In this document: positions 18,136-20,899 of the stretch, piece after piece
Layout of the letters: each line of letters opens with the position of its first letter
Numbering within the stretch: position 1 is the first letter of the stretch
NCBI GenBank assembly: GCA_902591645.1
Contig: CACJBM010000037.1
Span: forward strand, 1-20,899
Reading direction: 5' to 3'
DNA: 20,899 nucleotides
Origin: an uncultured Verrucomicrobiota bacterium
Lineage (GTDB): Bacteria; Verrucomicrobiota; Verrucomicrobiae; Verrucomicrobiales; DEV007
Position numbers and translations under genes: made by a program
The notes under the pieces: generated by a model
Databases searched by the model: none
Told to the model about the DNA's origin: nothing
What the model saw: only the letters and a program-made list of their open reading frames with translations

Positions 18136-19886
18136 CACTTATATATAAGAGACAGATAGAATTCCCCGTCCCCATTATCAACGCGCCGAATGGGATTTTC
18201 CAATTCACTCAGGGCCCATCCATATTCTAATTTAAGGAGAAGAGAATCTTTATAGTTCGCTCCCAAACTTAGCCCTGCTGACCATAATTTATCATCATTC
18301 TCAAAAAATAGTGGGTCACTGTTTTGAACTATCCCAATGTCAGTGAACCATCCTAAAGTAAGATCCAGTTGAGTAAAATCACCAACAAACCTTGGGCTTA
18401 AAACCTTCGAACGATGATCTGAAGCCTCTCTAGATAAATCCATGACCCTGGGTATGTGGAAATTGTAATCAAATTTCAGGTAAGCATTAGAATCACCCGA
18501 AGCAGATGCTACAGGATATCCTCGGACACTGTTATGGCCTCCAATCACACCAAGGAAACTTGGCGGGAGCCGTGACCCAAGACTCGAAGAAGCCGAACCA
18601 ACTAGCTCTATTTCATGTGCCCTCTTATTATCATTTCCCAGAAACCTATCAATGTATGTCCGGTATAACCCATAAATACTTGCTGTTACAAAATCATTAT
18701 CGGCATTGACTCTTCCGAGTCTCTGAAGGTCCTGCTTTTCTGGAGTCCCAACAGTGTCAGGTAAATTACCTTCAATTTTCGCTCCGAAAAGGAAACTGGT
18801 ATCAGTTCCCATTTTTGAATATTTTAAACCTAAAGATGGAAGAAGGTATTGTGCTTGGCCCTCAGCAACACCGACTCCCGTCTGGTCCTGTTCAACATCA
18901 AGGATTCTTAAAGATGCAAAGCCATCAAGATACGCCCCACTGTAGGTTCCGATAGTTCGTTCATAAGTCGCATTCGCAGAAATACTTTGCCCTTCAAAAT
19001 CAATACCAGTTGCTCCTAAACCAACATCCTGCGCTGTGTAATTACTATAATGCGATGAAAGCTTAATTCTATTAGATGAAGTTAAATCAAGAGGAATGGT
19101 ATATTCAGCACCTACAAAAGAGGACTCTCCTTCAAGGGTCGTCAATGCTTTGATATTTAAATGGTCATCCGGAGCAATTAGGTTCCATGCATCGATAGAA
19201 CCAGAAACCCTGTAATTGCCGGTACGTTCAGACCCATAATTATCAAGTTTTGACTTAATCACAGTCTCTTCTTTTTGCTGAACGCGATACTCGAGAACAA
19301 TCTCATCATTTTCCGGGACAAGAACAGGCTGAATATGCTGACGACTAAATCGATTCATTGACCCCAAAGAAGCATCCAACTTCTTGCTATCTATAATTTC
19401 GCCCTCTACAAGCGGAACTACTTCTTCTATTCTTTTGATTTTACGATTCAACAATCTTCCCCTGATCCTATCCGTCACAATACGCATCTTGGAGATTTTC
19501 CCCTCCACTATCTTAATCGACAAACCTTTACCCGAACGAGAAGCATAGAAAGCGTCTTTAGTTACTACTGCCCTAGTTGCAGGAATTCCTATCTCCTGAT
19601 AATGGGCGCTAATCTCACGCAGAATTTGAGAAACTGCCTCAGGAGATAAACTCGTTGGTTTAATGTCTGATATTAAATAGTCTCTTCCTGCAGGACTAGG
19701 ATACAACCTTCCATCCTGTTCATTGAAGCGAACCGAAATCTCAGAGAGCGTATATTTAGATAGGGATACGTTTCCTTCAAAACTAATGGAATCAGAAGAT
19801 CCAGAAACCTCTTCAGACATTACAGGCCTGAGCAGGCATGCGAATGCCGCAAATAAGATCAATGCTCTATATTTATTAGAATTCAT
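18132..19886 (-). CDS. TpsB-family outer membrane transporter (two-partner secretion, ShlB/FhaC type)
   Basis: 584 residues. A signal peptide (about residues 1-24) is followed by a POTRA-containing periplasmic part (about 35-205) and a 16-strand-type beta barrel (about 210-584). The loop motif GGHNSVRGYP (about 449-458) contains the VRGY signature of TpsB/Omp85 proteins, and the protein ends in alternating residues with a terminal aromatic (FYLSLIYKW), as outer membrane barrels do. It exports a partner exoprotein across the outer membrane without ATP. The gene lies 13 bases after the stop of the MBG-repeat exoprotein gene, which is the expected tpsA-tpsB arrangement and makes that protein the likely substrate. 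The ATG at 19886 has no strong ribosome-binding site, suggesting coupling to the upstream gene. Confidence 0.92.
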   Translation of the reverse strand: MNSNKYRALILFAAFACLLRPVMSEEVSGSSDSISFEGNVSLSKYTLSEISVRFNEQDGRLYPSPAGRDYLISDIKPTSLSPEAVSQILREISAHYQEIGIPATRAVVTKDAFYASRSGKGLSIKIVEGKISKMRIVTDRIRGRLLNRKIKRIEEVVPLVEGEIIDSKKLDASLGSMNRFSRQHIQPVLVPENDEIVLEYRVQQKEETVIKSKLDNYGSERTGNYRVSGSIDAWNLIAPDDHLNIKALTTLEGESSFVGAEYTIPLDLTSSNRIKLSSHYSNYTAQDVGLGATGIDFEGQSISANATYERTIGTYSGAYLDGFASLRILDVEQDQTGVGVAEGQAQYLLPSLGLKYSKMGTDTSFLFGAKIEGNLPDTVGTPEKQDLQRLGRVNADNDFVTASIYGLYRTYIDRFLGNDNKRAHEIELVGSASSSLGSRLPPSFLGVIGGHNSVRGYPVASASGDSNAYLKFDYNFHIPRVMDLSREASDHRSKVLSPRFVGDFTQLDLTLGWFTDIGIVQNSDPLFFENDDKLWSAGLSLGANYKDSLLLKLEYGWALSELENPIRRVDNGDGEFYLSLIYKW

Positions 19887-19899
19887 TCAATCAGACCCG

Positions 19900-20899
19900 T
19901 TAATCACTCTTTAAATAATACTTCAACAACTCTTCAGTTCGTTCACGGTTGTTTGCTTTTTCCATCTCCTCAATAATGGAATTTCTTTTAGAATCTTGGA
20001 TCAAACTCCAATCACAAATCTCATATATCCTATATAAAATTGTATCAGTTATTGGAACTGGTTCATCTAACTGTTCTAAGCCAAACAATCCAACATGATT
20101 CGAATTCCAAATGGGATGATCAAATTCCGAGAAGATTGATGGTAATCCGGGATAGGGTAGAATTTCCAAGGATCCCGGGATGAATATGAATCTGTAATTA
20201 TTTGAATCAAAACCATTCACTCCAGATAAAGCACTATCGGCCACAAATTCATCAGGATAAAAACCCTTAGGACTTGCAGGATCAGTTGCAGCACCACTTG
20301 AACTGTAAGTGTTAATGAGAGTTAATTCTTCGGTATTAGGCAATGGATCGGTCAATGCAAAAGCCGACTGATCAATCTCGAAAGCCTCTCCGGAAAAACG
20401 TACTTGATCATCAATAACAACTACAGAATCCCGGCGGTTAATACTTAAATCACCGGAAACGTAAGTAATATCATAGTTACTCTCAAGGAACCCATCCCCG
20501 TCCCCGTCGGTTCCCGTGACCGGGCTAAAGATTTGAATCTCATCCGCATACGTTCCCACGTCCGAATCCGTTGATGCATCCTTGTCTGCGGCGCTTGCAA
20601 TCGAAACATTTGTTATCACCTCACCGTTCGGTAGGACCGAATCCCCGTCCTTATCAAGTGTAGTGAACGCCGTATCGTCCAGTTTAAGAACATCTCCGTA
20701 GATCTTTTCCTGATCACTTGCTGTCAGTGTAATCGCACGGCGGTTAATACTTAAATCACCGGAAACATAACTGATGTCGTAGTTCTCCTGATCAAATCCT
20801 TTCGAACCCGTCAACGTTTTATCTCCAGTCGATGTCGGGGTAATTGAAATATTACCTTCATATGTTCCCACATCCGAATCCGTCGACGCGTCCACTCCA
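19900..20899 (-). CDS. TpsA-like exoprotein with MBG repeats (partial, 5' end outside window)
   Basis: The frame is open to the right edge; the GTG at 20893-20895 is internal, not a start, because the preceding codon continues in frame. The visible 333 codons hold the end of one MBG (mostly-beta, glycine-rich) domain, one full MBG domain (RAITLTASDQEKIYGD through YVSGDLSINRR) and a more diverged one (DDQVRFSGEAFEID through NNYRFIFIPGSLEI). A C-terminal tail of about 80 residues follows, non-repetitive and charged (ending EELLKYYLKSD). MBG domains are common in large filamentous-haemagglutinin-like proteins. The tpsB gene 13 bases downstream indicates two-partner secretion. The TPS secretion domain that would confirm this lies outside the window. 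Confidence 0.85.
   Translation of the reverse strand, partial: GVDASTDSDVGTYEGNISITPTSTGDKTLTGSKGFDQENYDISYVSGDLSINRRAITLTASDQEKIYGDVLKLDDTAFTTLDKDGDSVLPNGEVITNVSIASAADKDASTDSDVGTYADEIQIFSPVTGTDGDGDGFLESNYDITYVSGDLSINRRDSVVVIDDQVRFSGEAFEIDQSAFALTDPLPNTEELTLINTYSSSGAATDPASPKGFYPDEFVADSALSGVNGFDSNNYRFIFIPGSLEILPYPGLPSIFSEFDHPIWNSNHVGLFGLEQLDEPVPITDTILYRIYEICDWSLIQDSKRNSIIEEMEKANNRERTEELLKYYLKSD
20432..20890 (-). repeat. Direct DNA repeats encoding MBG domains
   Basis: A 28-29 base segment beginning CGGCGGTTAATAC is almost identical at 20432-20460 and 20738-20766 (spacing 306 bases) and encodes the YVSGDLSINRR end of an MBG domain. A second segment beginning GTTCCCAC is near-identical at 20552-20580 and 20864-20892 (spacing 312 bases) and encodes DVGTY with its flanks. 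The high DNA identity suggests recent duplication or gene conversion, and the array probably continues past the right edge. Confidence 0.85.

Noticed and set aside
18144..18155. TATAAGAGACAG, identical to the end of the Tn5/Nextera mosaic sequence
   Set aside because: Only 12 bases match; the bases further out do not. On the minus strand it encodes the expected last beta strand of the TpsB barrel, so it is coding sequence and not an adapter remnant or transposon end.
20893..20895. GTG as a start codon for the MBG exoprotein
   Set aside because: The frame continues to the window edge and the codon falls inside a repeat unit that recurs downstream, so the gene begins outside the window.

Overview
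Organism. Overall base composition is fairly AT-rich (about 40-43% G+C by eye). Several starts lack a clear Shine-Dalgarno sequence. Gram-negative envelope genes dominate, including a TolC channel, a two-partner (TpsA/TpsB) system and a lipoprotein. A giant repetitive exoprotein with a LEPR-XLL-type N-terminal motif is present, together with an MBG-domain adhesin. This suggests an environmental, possibly marine, member of the Planctomycetes-Verrucomicrobia-Chlamydiae group, most likely Verrucomicrobiota. That placement is inferred from gene families, not from a marker gene.

Layout. Almost everything is transcribed right to left on the minus strand. From the right edge: the 3' end of a TpsA-like exoprotein gene with MBG repeats (19900 to beyond 20899), then its TpsB outer-membrane transporter (18132-19886). 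One gene, a BspA-type leucine-rich-repeat lipoprotein (17214-18128), lies on the plus strand. It is convergent with tpsB and divergent from the next minus-strand operon. That operon starts at 17032 with a TolC-like channel, followed by a small periplasmic HlyD-like adaptor (14740-15471) and a GAF-domain/HlyD membrane fusion protein (12944-14719). Next come a PqqD-like/M50 metalloprotease/HlyD fusion (10778-12931) and a C-terminally shortened SecA-like ATPase (8790-10778). The last gene is a giant open frame running leftward out of the window (8662 to before 1, about 2,890 residues visible). No RNA gene, insertion sequence or CRISPR array was seen.

How the genes may work together. The operon looks like a dedicated export machine plus its substrate. 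TolC, the periplasmic adaptor and two membrane-anchored HlyD proteins would span the envelope. No ABC transporter accompanies them, so the SecA-like motor is the only visible energy source. The giant protein shows no ordinary signal peptide but carries the LEPK-x-LLSA motif at its N-terminus. The PqqD-like domain is a candidate reader of that motif and the M50 protease a candidate processing enzyme. This is inference from gene order and domains; I know of no experimentally described example.

The start of the giant gene is unusual. The best ATG with a ribosome-binding site lies in a different frame from the LEPK motif, separated by a short A5/T6 homopolymer stretch. The cause could be a sequence error, a real mutation, phase variation or frameshifting. 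The repeat region of the giant protein has two tiers: modules of about 110-125 residues and a superblock of about 630 residues present twice in tandem at the left end.
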